From positions 186,001 through 250,000 of the forward strand of contig NZ_JAGGPU010000002.1 of NCBI RefSeq assembly GCF_018613605.1: 64,000 bases of DNA, written 5' to 3'. Below the pieces are notes generated by a model. That model saw only the letters and a list, made by a program, of their open reading frames with translations, made no database searches and was not told where the DNA came from. Position numbers and translations under genes: made by a program. Origin of the DNA: Pedobacter sp. ISL-64 (GTDB lineage: Bacteria; Bacteroidota; Bacteroidia; Sphingobacteriales; Sphingobacteriaceae). This document shows, one piece after another, positions 24,085 to 33,013 of the stretch. Each line of letters starts with the position of its first letter. Position 1 is the first letter of the stretch.

Positions 24085-25471
24085 AATGGCAAAAAAAATT
24101 CTTATCGTTGAAGATCAATTTATCGAAGCTAACAACTTAAAACTAATCCTGCAAAATGCGGCTTATCAGGTGCTGCCCATAGCCAGGACTGTTCCCGAGG
24201 CAATGAGCATAATTGCCGAAAATCAACCCGATATTGTGCTTCTGGATATTTTCCTGAAAACACATGAAACTGGAATTGATTTAGCCAGGATACTGAAACA
24301 GAAATCAATTGCATTTATTTTCCTTTCCGCAAATTCCGATCCCGCAACCTTCAAGGAAGCTAAAGAAACCGGTCCTTACGGTTTTTTAGTTAAACCATTT
24401 CGAACTGAAGATGTGCTGGCAATGCTTGATATCGCACAGTATTTACACAACCAACACCTTAGTTTGCTTAGAACCCTGTCCGTTCCCAAACCGATAGAAA
24501 ATTCATCACATGAGCACCCTTCCACATTATCCATTATTGGTAATACCCCTGAAGTGGCAGAAGTAAAAAAATTAATTGCCATTGCTGCGAACACTGATTT
24601 TCCGGTTTTGATTTTAGGGGAAAGCGGGACAGGTAAAGAGCTGGTTGCCAAGGCAATTCACCAAAGTTCCAAACATAAGAATGACCCGCTTATTGTCGTA
24701 GACTGTGCAGCGCTCCCCGAGCACCTGGTGGAAGCTGAGCTGTTTGGACATGAAAAGGGAAGTTTTACAGGTGCTTATGAAAAACGGATTGGAAAATTTG
24801 ATTTGGCTAACGGCGGAACAATCTTTCTGGATGAAATAGGCGAGCTTTCCCTGGAAATGCAGGTAAAGTTTTTACGCGTGTTGCAGGAGAAAGAAATTAA
24901 TCCAATTGGCGGTAAATCCCGGAAAATTAATGTTCGGGTAATGGCCGCCACAAACCGGAACCTTGAAGATCAACTTTCCGCAGGAAAGTTTCGCATGGAT
25001 TTATATTACCGGCTTAATGTTTTTCCAATTGAGATGCCATCCTTGCGAGAAAGGTCGGAAGACATTCTCACTCTAGCCAACCACTTTCTGAAAATATTTG
25101 CCAATCGGGAACATAAAGATATAAAAGGGTTTTCTAATGAAGTCAGCTGTGCCCTGAGAGCCTATAGCTGGCCAGGTAATATTCGTGAACTTGAAAATCT
25201 TGTCGCCCGATCCGTCCTGCTCTGTGAAGGAGGTGAAATTTCCGCTTTTCCATTACCGCAAAGAAAGGTATCGCTGCCCCTGCAAGATGCAAACCTAAAA
25301 ACGATATCCCAAAATGAGCGGGATCACATCCTGGCTGCCTTAAAGCTTTGTAACTGGAAAATATACGGACGTGGCGGAGCGGCTGAACTTTTGGATATCA
25401 ATGGCTCCACACTAAAATCCAGAATGAAAAAACTGGGTATAGAAAAATATTTTAATGACGGCCATTCTTAG
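24065..25471 (+). CDS. NtrC-type response regulator: REC, sigma-54 AAA+ and Fis-type HTH
   Basis: About 468 residues. The REC domain has IVEDQ at its start and the phosphoacceptor Asp in 'IVLLDIFLK', plus the Lys in 'FLVKPF'. The AAA+ sigma-54 domain has Walker A GESGTGKE, the sigma-54 contact loop as GSFTGA (Ser instead of the usual Ala), Walker B 'GTIFLDEIGEL', 'ATNRNLED' and an arginine-rich 'MDLYYRLNVFPIEMPSLRER'. A C-terminal Fis-like HTH ('GGAAELLDINGSTLKSRMKKLG') closes the protein. It uses sigma-54 holoenzyme to open promoters on phosphorylation by the TPR kinase. I start it at ATG 24065 (GAGGAA upstream); ATG 24086 (MAKKILIVEDQ) is equally possible. Confidence 0.93.
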   Translation: MNSASREMAKKILIVEDQFIEANNLKLILQNAAYQVLPIARTVPEAMSIIAENQPDIVLLDIFLKTHETGIDLARILKQKSIAFIFLSANSDPATFKEAKETGPYGFLVKPFRTEDVLAMLDIAQYLHNQHLSLLRTLSVPKPIENSSHEHPSTLSIIGNTPEVAEVKKLIAIAANTDFPVLILGESGTGKELVAKAIHQSSKHKNDPLIVVDCAALPEHLVEAELFGHEKGSFTGAYEKRIGKFDLANGGTIFLDEIGELSLEMQVKFLRVLQEKEINPIGGKSRKINVRVMAATNRNLEDQLSAGKFRMDLYYRLNVFPIEMPSLRERSEDILTLANHFLKIFANREHKDIKGFSNEVSCALRAYSWPGNIRELENLVARSVLLCEGGEISAFPLPQRKVSLPLQDANLKTISQNERDHILAALKLCNWKIYGRGGAAELLDINGSTLKSRMKKLGIEKYFNDGHS

Positions 25472-25602
25472 ATTAGCCTGTAATTTTATTCATCAACAAT
25501 AAATCACGAAATAACGTTTATAAAGAAAATATACCGATATACAGGTGCTTTTCTCTATTCAAAATATTGTTTAATGCGCTGATTTACAGTTTGTTGTGTG
25601 AT

Positions 25603-25618
25603 TGGCACGAATTTTCCA
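25603..25618 (+). promoter_or_regulatory. Candidate sigma-54 (-24/-12) promoter
   Basis: TGGCACGAATTTTCCA matches TGGCACG-N4-TTGCA with C for G at the -13 position; the GG-to-GC spacing is canonical. It lies 22 bp before the GNAT start at 25641 and just downstream of an NtrC-type regulator gene. Confidence 0.55.
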
Positions 25619-25640
25619 TGCGTTTGCTAAAGTTAGCGAC

Positions 25641-26129
25641 ATGTATATTATTCGAAGAGCAACACTTGATGATGTAGAAGCCATCCGAAGTATTGCGGAA
25701 AAAGCCTGGCTCACGGGCCATTTTAATAGCCGCGAGAGACAGTATGCCCTGCTTACGCTCGAGCAGGTTTATTCTGCTGAGGAAATTAGAATTTTACTCG
25801 AGGGAAAGGTTCAGTTTTTTTTGCTTATAGAAGATACTCTGCAGCCTGTCGGATTTATTTCATGGTCGGTCGAACCTTTGGCATTTGTTATTCATCAGAC
25901 CTACTGCCTGCCCAGCACTCAAGGAAAAGGGTATGTTTCTTTGCTAATTAACGAAGTGCTGCGGATTGCGGCCGAAGAAGGAAAAAAAACAGTTGATCTT
26001 AAAATCAGTACACCCCAGGTGAATTTGAGGTATTATAATAACCTGGGATTTGAACTCGTACCCAACGAATTTCCATCTACTTCAGACAATGCCGGTGTCG
26101 AATTTCTGTTCAGACAACATATCTATTAA
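25641..26129 (+). CDS. GNAT family N-acetyltransferase
   Basis: 162 residues, a complete GNAT fold: 'MYIIRRATLDDVEAIRSIAEKAW' (strand 1, helices 1-2), 'FFLLIEDTLQPVGFISW' (strands 2-3), and the acetyl-CoA site 'YCLPSTQGKGYVSLLINEVLRIA' (Q/RxxGxG/A form QGKGYV). Then come 'VDLKISTPQVNLRYYNNLGF' with the Asn/Tyr near the cofactor and a final strand. It transfers acetyl from acetyl-CoA to an amine; the acceptor is unknown. I use the ATG at 25641, since the family motif begins there and the candidate sigma-54 promoter overlaps the longer reading that starts at 25602. Confidence 0.9.
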   Translation: MYIIRRATLDDVEAIRSIAEKAWLTGHFNSRERQYALLTLEQVYSAEEIRILLEGKVQFFLLIEDTLQPVGFISWSVEPLAFVIHQTYCLPSTQGKGYVSLLINEVLRIAAEEGKKTVDLKISTPQVNLRYYNNLGFELVPNEFPSTSDNAGVEFLFRQHIY

Positions 26130-26155
26130 TATCACCACATTCTATTTATCGATTT

Positions 26156-26203
26156 ATCGTGAAATTCCGTGCGATATACTATGAAATCAGGATATTTCAC
26201 GAT
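26156..26203. promoter_or_regulatory. Palindromic upstream site, candidate enhancer for a sigma-54 activator
   Basis: ATCGTGAAAT (26156-26165) and ATTTCACGAT (26194-26203) are perfect inverted arms 38 bp apart, about 55 bp upstream of the candidate -24/-12 element at 26257. The half-site GATATTTC recurs in the palindrome at 31200. Confidence 0.45.
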
Positions 26204-26256
26204 TACAAAAAAACGTAAAATTAGCTTTCCACAATATGCAATGCGTTTTGCCGATG

Positions 26257-26271
26257 TGGCACAGTTCTTGG
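26257..26271 (+). promoter_or_regulatory. Candidate sigma-54 (-24/-12) promoter
   Basis: TGGCACAGTTCTTGG agrees with TGGCAC-N5-TTGC except for G at the last position. It lies about 36 bp before the start of the five-GAF activator at 26307. Confidence 0.5.
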
Positions 26272-26306
26272 CTTTGCGGTTCGTAACTAAATCCGGTTAG
26301 TCAGGT

Positions 26307-29300
26307 ATGCCTTTTCCGGTCTTTCCTCAAATGATAACAATTAATCACTATAATACATTGCAACAGGATGTGCCGAATATTCAAGTTATTCTGTTGTCCC
26401 TGAGCCAGGAACTGGCCCTAGTTCAGGAAAAAAAGCATCTTGTCAATACTCTGGAAACAAGGCTCCGGGAGTTTCTTCGTTTCGAATCCTCAACAATATT
26501 CCTGGTAAACGATGATTTGACCACGATCAGCGACTTTCTGTACGAAAAATCTCCGAATCTGAATGCATGGCCTTTTATCCAGGAAATAAAACTTGGACGA
26601 GTACCACTCGATGACAGGATTGTCAGAGGAGAAGTAGTGGATTCATCTGCAGTGGTATTGGATTTAGATGAGATGGCCGAGACCAGGGAAACCTTTCCTT
26701 ACCTGAAGGCAGGCAGCAACAACAGTTTTGCCGAGGTGATTCTTTTTAACCTTAAAAGAGGTCCCGAGGTTATCGGAAACTGGATACTTACATTCACTTC
26801 TAAAAGTGATTCGGAAAGGCACCAATTGCCCTTACTGCAAATTATCGCCAACATGATAAACTCCGCTGTTCTAAACATTGCCGTACAGGAGCAACTGTTT
26901 AAAGCCCAAAGTCAATATGATACCATCCAGGCCATCAGTGCAGATTTATCCGCAACAAAGCAACGTACAGATTTATTAAAAATCATCCACCAGAAACTAA
27001 AACACCTGTTTGATTTTAGTCATCATTTTGTTTCGGTCATTAATGATGATGACCTCACCGTCACCTCCTTTCTCCGGGATAGTGAATCCAGAACGAAAAA
27101 TCATCCCAGTTATAATTCCGTAAATACAACAAAGTATCCAATCACGGATGGTTTTTTCAATAAGGCGGTATTATCCAATGAGCCGGTCGTATTTGATTTG
27201 ATGCAGATAAGGAAAAAATCAGGACTACCGTATTATCTTGAAATTAATTATGAAAGCGGTATCAGAACCATTATAATGACTGCGCTAAAGATCAGGGAAA
27301 AAACAATTGGAATCTGGTCAATCTGTCAGCTTGAAAATCAGCAAATATCCACCGCTCAGCTGGACTTGATCAGGAGTCTATCAGTTCAGTTTTCCATAGC
27401 CATTGCAAACATTCGTGGAGCGGACCTAATACAGACAAGGGAAACTGAGCAAACCCGTCTGCTTCAGCTCAGCTATGATCTCACCTCGATTAGAAAAAAA
27501 GAATATCTGGCTGATAAAGTAAGTGAACACTTAAAGTATCTGCTTGAGTTCGATGATCTGGATATCATGCTCTCTTTTGATAAAAACACCTATGCAAATT
27601 ATCTAACGACCAGAGCTGGAGTGAAAGACAATCCACAATCAGGCGAGGTGTGTGATGTAAATGATCCCTGCTATAGCGTGGTGATGGAATCCATTAGCCC
27701 CGTGGTGTTTGAAACTGGCAGGATGGTATTAGCAAAGGATTGCCCGAATTATCTTAAGGAGGATCTGCAAAGGGGAATAATCGCCAAAATAGGGGTAAGC
27801 CTTTATGATGATCAAAACAGGATTGGCATGCTGATGATTAATTTTAAACAACCTGTAAATTATTCAGATCACACCCTACAACTCATTCAGGGCGTTGCCT
27901 ACCAGGTTTCCAATGCACTATCCAATGTATTGTCTTATGATAAGATCACCCGCCGGGAAACCGAGCGCGATACCCTTATCCAGCTTAGTCGACATATCGC
28001 CGCAGTAAGGACTAACAAGGAATTGCTTGAGCTCATCACACAGGTAATGAAAACCATCATTGGTTTTAGACATACTTTTATTGCAAAACTCGATGCAACA
28101 GGGCATACCGCCACCGGGTTTTTATTAGATCCAAATGCAGCTGGACGTAATCATCCCTTGTATCATAAGTCATCAACCGGGATACATGAACTAAAGGACG
28201 GATTCTTAAACTCTGCTATAGAATCTGAGGAACCGCTTGTTGTGCATCTTGATGAGGAATCACAAAAGAATTCTTTCCCGCTCTATATGAAAGTCAACTA
28301 TGAAAGCGGCATCAAGCAACTGGTTATCGTCAGATTGACTACCAACAATAAACCTTTTGGATTATGGATCGTCCTTTTTGATCATGACAAAAAAATTGCA
28401 GAGGCAACCTTAAGGATCATATCCGGGATTGCCAGTCAGCTTTCAGTTGCAGTACAAAATATCATTGCCAATACAAATACCGAAGAAAAAGGTGAAGAGA
28501 AATCTAGACTAATCGATTTTAGTAATGCCATTACTGCTGTCAAGGATAAACATAGCTTAGCCGGAGTAATATCGACTCAGTTTTTCGAGCTTTTTAAAGT
28601 GAGCAACTTCGTTTTTTTAATTAAAAATCCAGACGACAATACTTTTACACTTTTTCTATCCGATAAGACCATCACGGAAAGTTCAAATGCATTTTTACCT
28701 TCTGCTGAAGAATTAGAAAGCATTTCAGATGAAGCGCTGCTAAAAGCTGCATTGGAATCCTCCGGACCGGAAATATTGGATTATGAATCCCTCCAGCCAT
28801 TAGCAAAATCAGTTTTGTCTTCTTCAGGGGATAAATTAAGTCCTGCGGAGAAGTGGTTCCTCGCGCCAGTACGGATTGGAGCCGAATTCATCGGTATCAT
28901 GCTGGTGAAGACCCTTTCCCATGACATTGTTGATAATCTGAATGAATTGTTCAGTAGTGTATGTACCCAAATTGCTGTGGTGGTTTCCAATATTATTGCC
29001 GGCGGTAAAATTCAACAACAACTTGAAGAAATCAGCGGTTATAAGTCCAGGCTTGAAGAAGAGAAAATCTACCTTCAGGAAGAGCTTGAAACTGCTAATA
29101 ATTATTCGGATATCATCGGTGAGAGCACCCAAATGAAGCAGGTTTTCAAACTGGTAAGCAAGGTGGCATCCTCCGACAGCACGGTTATGATACTGGGCGA
29201 GACCGGTACCGGTAAGGAGTTAATCGCGCGCGCTATACACAGCAACTCCCCAAGGAGTAATAAACTCATGGTCAAGGTGAATTGCGCAACATTGCCAGCG

Positions 29301-30053
29301 AACCTGATCGAGTCGGAACTGTTTGGTCACGAAAGAGGCAGTTTCACCGGGGCCATGGATCGCCGCCTGGGTAAATTTGAACTCGCACATAAAGGGACCT
29401 TGTTTCTTGATGAAATTGGGGAAATGCCGCTGGAACTTCAGGTAAAATTACTCAGAGCCCTTCAAGAAAAGGAAATTGAACGGATTGGTGGGAAAGAAAC
29501 AATTAAGGTCGATGTTAGGATTATTGCAGCAACCAACCGGAATCTGGAGAAAGAAATGGATGAGGGACGCTTCAGAAGTGACCTTTATTATCGGCTGAAT
29601 ATATTCCCGATAGAGTTGCCGCCGCTGCGTCAGCGGGTAGAGGATATCCCACTTCTGGCAATACACTTCATTAACCGTTTCTCTAAAAAGATGGGCAAAC
29701 AAATTAATAAGCTAAATAACCGTTTGATACAGGAACTCAAACTATACCACTGGCCGGGAAACATCCGGGAGCTGGAACACCTTATTGAGCGCAGTGTATT
29801 GCTTTCCTCGGGCGATACCCTTAAAAATATTGCTATTCCGGTTGCCCGCAATAATAATTTTGATGAGTCGGTTTATATCTATAAAACTTTGGACCAGAAT
29901 GAACGAGACCATATTCTGATGACATTAAAGGCCTGCGGAGGAAAAATAAATGGTACGGCCGGCGCAGCGCACGTGCTCGGCGTTCCGGCCAGCACCTTAA
30001 GTTCAAAGATGAAAAGACTGGGGATTACCCGTGAACACATTAACAACAATTAA
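26307..30053 (+). CDS. Sigma-54 activator with five tandem GAF-like domains
   Basis: 1248 residues. Five GAF-like modules begin near residues 28, 208, 386, 558 and 737. Each opens with a similar helix (e.g. '[14 protein letters not shown]', '[15 protein letters not shown]', '[14 protein letters not shown]'). Modules 2 and 4 are most alike (both contain NYESGI and NHPxY). A coiled linker (about 905-930) leads to a sigma-54 AAA+ domain (about 934-1165) with [14 protein letters not shown] and '[11 protein letters not shown]', then a Fis-like HTH from about 1194. There is no REC domain, so small ligands bound by the GAFs probably control it. A candidate sigma-54 promoter and palindrome lie upstream, suggesting autoregulation. 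An ATG at 26331 is an alternative start. Confidence 0.92.
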   Translation: MPFPVFPQMITINHYNTLQQDVPNIQVILLSLSQELALVQEKKHLVNTLETRLREFLRFESSTIFLVNDDLTTISDFLYEKSPNLNAWPFIQEIKLGRVPLDDRIVRGEVVDSSAVVLDLDEMAETRETFPYLKAGSNNSFAEVILFNLKRGPEVIGNWILTFTSKSDSERHQLPLLQIIANMINSAVLNIAVQEQLFKAQSQYDTIQAISADLSATKQRTDLLKIIHQKLKHLFDFSHHFVSVINDDDLTVTSFLRDSESRTKNHPSYNSVNTTKYPITDGFFNKAVLSNEPVVFDLMQIRKKSGLPYYLEINYESGIRTIIMTALKIREKTIGIWSICQLENQQISTAQLDLIRSLSVQFSIAIANIRGADLIQTRETEQTRLLQLSYDLTSIRKKEYLADKVSEHLKYLLEFDDLDIMLSFDKNTYANYLTTRAGVKDNPQSGEVCDVNDPCYSVVMESISPVVFETGRMVLAKDCPNYLKEDLQRGIIAKIGVSLYDDQNRIGMLMINFKQPVNYSDHTLQLIQGVAYQVSNALSNVLSYDKITRRETERDTLIQLSRHIAAVRTNKELLELITQVMKTIIGFRHTFIAKLDATGHTATGFLLDPNAAGRNHPLYHKSSTGIHELKDGFLNSAIESEEPLVVHLDEESQKNSFPLYMKVNYESGIKQLVIVRLTTNNKPFGLWIVLFDHDKKIAEATLRIISGIASQLSVAVQNIIANTNTEEKGEEKSRLIDFSNAITAVKDKHSLAGVISTQFFELFKVSNFVFLIKNPDDNTFTLFLSDKTITESSNAFLPSAEELESISDEALLKAALESSGPEILDYESLQPLAKSVLSSSGDKLSPAEKWFLAPVRIGAEFIGIMLVKTLSHDIVDNLNELFSSVCTQIAVVVSNIIAGGKIQQQLEEISGYKSRLEEEKIYLQEELETANNYSDIIGESTQMKQVFKLVSKVASSDSTVMILGETGTGKELIARAIHSNSPRSNKLMVKVNCATLPANLIESELFGHERGSFTGAMDRRLGKFELAHKGTLFLDEIGEMPLELQVKLLRALQEKEIERIGGKETIKVDVRIIAATNRNLEKEMDEGRFRSDLYYRLNIFPIELPPLRQRVEDIPLLAIHFINRFSKKMGKQINKLNNRLIQELKLYHWPGNIRELEHLIERSVLLSSGDTLKNIAIPVARNNNFDESVYIYKTLDQNERDHILMTLKACGGKINGTAGAAHVLGVPASTLSSKMKRLGITREHINNN

Positions 30054-30066
30054 CCTAAAGCTACCC

Positions 30067-31020
30067 ATGTCATCAATTTACGATTTTAAATTATCAAAAG
30101 CGGATTTTCAAACGTTCGGCAATAACCTCTCACGCCCTGAATGCGTATGGTGTTCAACCGACGGAATCTGGGTTTCAGATAACAGGGGGGGCTTGGCACA
30201 ACTGGATGCCAGCGGTGCTCCGATTTTGCTCGGTTCCGGAATTGCGGAACCCAATGGATTTTGCCGAATGAAAAATGGCGCTTTCCTGGTAGGCGGATTA
30301 TCGGACAGAACACTTCATATGATATCCCAGGGCGGCGTGACAACCCCTTTCCTGACCGAAATAGACGGACAACGCTTAGGAGTTGTCAACCATGCCTGGT
30401 GTGATGTGAAAGGCCGGATCTGGATTTCTGTAATGACTAAAGGCGATCATTGGTATAGCGCCCTGGAGAACAGGGCGCCCGACGGATATATTGTGCTGAT
30501 TGATGGAAAAGAGGCCAGAATCGTCACTGAAAATCTGTATTTGACCAATGAAGTGAAGGTAAGTCCTGATGGGAATTACCTGTATGCTGCGGAATCTTTA
30601 GCCAGAAGAATTGTGCGCTTTAGAATCACTGCCAATAATGACCTTGGACCCAAAGAATTTGTCGGGCCTGAAGATCTCGGACCCGGTAATAATCCGGATG
30701 GCTTTACATTGGATGCCCAGGGTAATGTTTGGGTAGTTTTAGTGGCTAAAAATGGAATAGGTGTGATCACCACCAAAGGGGATTTCCTGGAAATATTTAC
30801 CGATATAAACGTTGATTGCCTAAAGAACTGGGTATCTGGCTGTGAAAATTTTACCGCAACTGCAGAGCACTTGGGCTCTTGCGCCGGAGAATTTCTGAAG
30901 TTGCCAACCAGCCTTGCTTTTGGCGGAGAGGATTTGAAAACGGTATATGTCGGATCATTATTATCCCCGCATTTATATACCTTCCGAGCCCCAGTAGCTG
31001 GTAATCAAAATCCTTGGTGA
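30067..31020 (+). CDS. SMP-30/gluconolactonase family protein
   Basis: 317 residues, a six-bladed beta-propeller of the SMP-30/gluconolactonase/LRE-like family: 'RPECVWCSTDGIWVSDNRGG' (blade 1, metal-site Glu), 'VNHAWCDVKGRIWISVMTKG', 'VLIDGKEARIVTENLYLTNEVKVSPDG' with the Asn ligand, 'YAAESLARRIVRFRI' and 'NNPDGFTLDAQGNVWVVL' with the Asp/Gly-Phe ligand region. Members hydrolyse lactones using a divalent metal. There is no signal peptide, so it is probably cytoplasmic. It starts 13 bp after the five-GAF activator stop (ATG 30067) and is probably co-transcribed with it. Its substrate or product might be the activator's ligand (inference). Confidence 0.88.
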   Translation: MSSIYDFKLSKADFQTFGNNLSRPECVWCSTDGIWVSDNRGGLAQLDASGAPILLGSGIAEPNGFCRMKNGAFLVGGLSDRTLHMISQGGVTTPFLTEIDGQRLGVVNHAWCDVKGRIWISVMTKGDHWYSALENRAPDGYIVLIDGKEARIVTENLYLTNEVKVSPDGNYLYAAESLARRIVRFRITANNDLGPKEFVGPEDLGPGNNPDGFTLDAQGNVWVVLVAKNGIGVITTKGDFLEIFTDINVDCLKNWVSGCENFTATAEHLGSCAGEFLKLPTSLAFGGEDLKTVYVGSLLSPHLYTFRAPVAGNQNPW

Positions 31021-31199
31021 AATATTCTACATCGATTCGTTTAATTAATCTCTTATCCGTCTCCATCCTTGAGGATGGATGTCCGGGAGCGCACGAAATT
31101 GCTGAGTCAGGCGATTAATGATTGAATATTAAGCTATATATTATTGTAAATACTTCAAACCTCGCAGAATATTCTTTAACGCCAAATTCTACATTCAAC

Positions 31200-31235
31200 G
31201 ATATTTCGGTACAGGGGAATTTGTATCGAAATATC
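31200..31235. promoter_or_regulatory. Imperfect 13-bp palindrome, candidate sigma-54 enhancer site
   Basis: GATATTTCGGTAC (31200-31212) and GTATCGAAATATC (31223-31235) are inverted with one mismatch. It lies about 60 bp upstream of a candidate -24/-12 element at 31293, in the otherwise featureless 31021-31397 gap. The GATATTTC core is the same as at 26192. Confidence 0.45.
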
Positions 31236-31292
31236 ATTGAAAAAAAATGGCTATTTATCTTTTAAAATATTGATAATAAGATAGTTAAAAAA

Positions 31293-31307
31293 CGGCACAA
31301 GATTTTC
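31293..31307 (+). promoter_or_regulatory. Weak candidate sigma-54 (-24/-12) promoter
   Basis: CGGCACAAGATTTTC keeps GGCAC, the N4-TT spacing and the final C of TGGCACG-N4-TTGC, but has C for T at the start and T for G at the end. It lies about 90 bp before the AraC start at 31398. Confidence 0.35.
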
Positions 31308-31397
31308 ATATGTCATAATCGTATTCTTTTATCACTAGGGTTTTTCGGTTAAAACGTGCGGTTGATAAAAAGGCAAATAACTAAATGATTTAGGATT

Positions 31398-32315
31398 ATG
31401 AACACAGGATTAAACAATTCCCTGATCGGAATCATTCACGATCTCTCGGATGTCAATAAATCAGGAACGAATCCTGTCTATTGGAATTTTAAAACCTGCA
31501 CGGTTAAAGGCTACTTTGCAGGTAATACCCTAATGCCCAACCGCCGTGAGTTTTACAAAATAATGCTCATCACCAAGGGCAGTGGGGTGATGACGATTGG
31601 ATTCAGGACATTCTACATTCAGCAGCCTACGCTAATATTCGCCCATCCCAATGACATCATCTCCTGGAAAGATTTATCTGAGCAGCTGGAAGCAAAATAC
31701 ATTCTTTTTAAAAAACCTTTTTTGCTCGATAACCCCCATTTTAAGGAAATGCTGGATAAATACGGTTTATTTCAAAACAAGGATAAAAATATCATCAGTC
31801 TGAAAGATAACGACTTGTCTCTAGTGAGACAATATTTCGATAATATCGCCGAGCAGGAAAACGCATACAGTTGCTATAGGGAGGAGACCATACAGGTGAT
31901 GTTGCAAATGCTCATCGTTGAAAGCATGAAGATAGGCCACTATCCGGAACCAAATCACATTGGTGCAGACCATCTGCATATTCACAATTTCTTTTCCCTG
32001 CTGGAAAAAGAGACCTCCAATATCAATTATTTGGCGCCAATAAGAATAAGAACGGCTAAAGAATTCGCGCAGAACCTGGATATGCATCCTAACTACCTTA
32101 ATGCGGTCCTCAAAAAACATACCGGACAAAATGTAAGCGCACACATTCGTGACCGCATCCTTGAAGAATCCAAAACACTTTTGCTGTATACCTCCTGGTC
32201 CTTACAGAATATATCCTACTGTCTTGGGTTCGCCGAACAACCCAACTTTACAATCTTCTTTAAGAGGAATACCGGGGTAACGCCTGCATCTTTCAGAAGG
32301 AATTTTATCAAATAA
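31398..32315 (+). CDS. AraC family transcriptional regulator
   Basis: 305 residues. N-terminal cupin-like domain: 'NRREFYKIMLITKGSGVMTIG' and 'FYIQQPTLIFAHPNDIISW'. The C-terminal AraC domain has 'AKEFAQNLDMHPNYLNAVLK' and 'ISYCLGFAEQPNFTIFFKR' then 'VTPASFRR'. It is a clear paralogue of the regulator at 12684, with conserved spacing throughout. A copy of the shared 21-bp-repeat promoter lies immediately after its stop, facing the small frameshifted gene. With the palindrome and possible sigma-54 element upstream, it may link the sigma-54 module to the SDR regulon (inference). Confidence 0.93.
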   Translation: MNTGLNNSLIGIIHDLSDVNKSGTNPVYWNFKTCTVKGYFAGNTLMPNRREFYKIMLITKGSGVMTIGFRTFYIQQPTLIFAHPNDIISWKDLSEQLEAKYILFKKPFLLDNPHFKEMLDKYGLFQNKDKNIISLKDNDLSLVRQYFDNIAEQENAYSCYREETIQVMLQMLIVESMKIGHYPEPNHIGADHLHIHNFFSLLEKETSNINYLAPIRIRTAKEFAQNLDMHPNYLNAVLKKHTGQNVSAHIRDRILEESKTLLLYTSWSLQNISYCLGFAEQPNFTIFFKRNTGVTPASFRRNFIK

Positions 32316-32338
32316 TTGTTTAGCGTTGATAGTCTATG

Positions 32339-32405
32339 ATGCTTGAAATTCATAAGTAAATCTTTGCAACTCATAATAATTATGCTACTAATGAGGTGAA
32401 ATTTG
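32339..32405 (+). promoter_or_regulatory. Shared 21-bp direct-repeat promoter, copy upstream of the frameshifted small gene
   Basis: ATGCTTGAAATTCATAA (from 32339) and AATCTTTGCAACTCATA, 21-bp period. The -7-like GAAATTTG has its TTTG at 32402, 39 nt past the second half-site. A 27-codon ORF opens 24 nt later (32426-32509) and its stop overlaps the ATG at 32506; I cannot say whether it is translated. Confidence 0.68.
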
Positions 32406-32505
32406 AGTGATTAAAATTTAAACTCATGAATGTATCTTTAGGTGAACCCGACACTTTCAAACTAAAGTACCGAATACCAGTCAGCAGTTTATTACTTCCA
32501 TCATT

Positions 32506-32753
32506 ATGAAAGAGGACAGTAATAAAAATATGCTGGATCACGTCAAGGCCGATGCGGAAGGCATACCCGAACAGGATAGGGAGCAGTTTATCAGGTAGTG
32601 GAAAATGAGATTACCTCCCTGCACGAAGGTAATTTTGCAAGGTATCGGGTAAGCCCTTCCGAATTTGCGCGATTTAGGCGCAATAGCAAAACTCAGGAAA
32701 ATTACCCGAAATATGTGCTAAAACTTCTTTTAGAATTTCAAAACAGCATTTAG
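32506..32753 (+). pseudogene. Small gene broken by a one-base frameshift
   Basis: From ATG 32506 the frame reads MKEDSNKNMLDHVKADAEGI..., ending at a TAG after REQFIR. Moving one base restores a continuous reading 'VENEITSLHEGNFARYR', 'VSPSEFARF', to a TAG at 32751-32753. Joined with one extra base after TTTAT (near 32592) it would be an about 82-residue protein. The SLHEGNFARYR-x-PSEF stretch looks like a conserved small Bacteroidota protein that I cannot name. Its promoter is intact, so the lesion may be recent or a sequence error. After it, 32754-32945 is AT-rich with nothing recognised. Confidence 0.6.
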
Positions 32754-32947
32754 AATATGTAATTGATGAAATATCCACTCTGATATTACACACAGAACAA
32801 GTATGGGAGTTGAAAAATGATATAAGTTTAGCATCCTATATACACAACCTATAAATATTTATTATCTTTATAACTAAATAAAAAACCGTTACAAATACTT
32901 TACGGGATTTCTTTGAATGCTTGTAATCAATTGATTTAGACATAGTT

Positions 32948-33013
32948 AGTAATGGGTAGCGTCCGTCTGTTAATCAGAGGGTCGCTGGTTCGAGCCCAGC
33001 AGAGGGAGCCAAA
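32948..33013 (+). tRNA. Truncated tRNA-Asn(GTT), 3' part only
   Basis: CTGTTAA (anticodon GTT) and a TCAGA 3' anticodon arm are followed by a perfect T arm (GCTGG-TTCGAGC-CCAGC), the acceptor 3' strand AGAGGGA and GCCA. No complementary TCCCTCT acceptor 5' strand precedes it. The D-arm region (GGGTAGC) is shortened and the anticodon 5' arm mismatches. A 3' tRNA piece of this kind is the usual mark of an integrase attachment site. It is not expected to make a functional tRNA. Confidence 0.6.

Noticed and set aside
32426..32509. 27-codon ORF between the 32339 promoter and the frameshifted gene, as a confident gene
   Set aside because: Placement is suggestive but the peptide has no recognisable features; mentioned only as a possibility.
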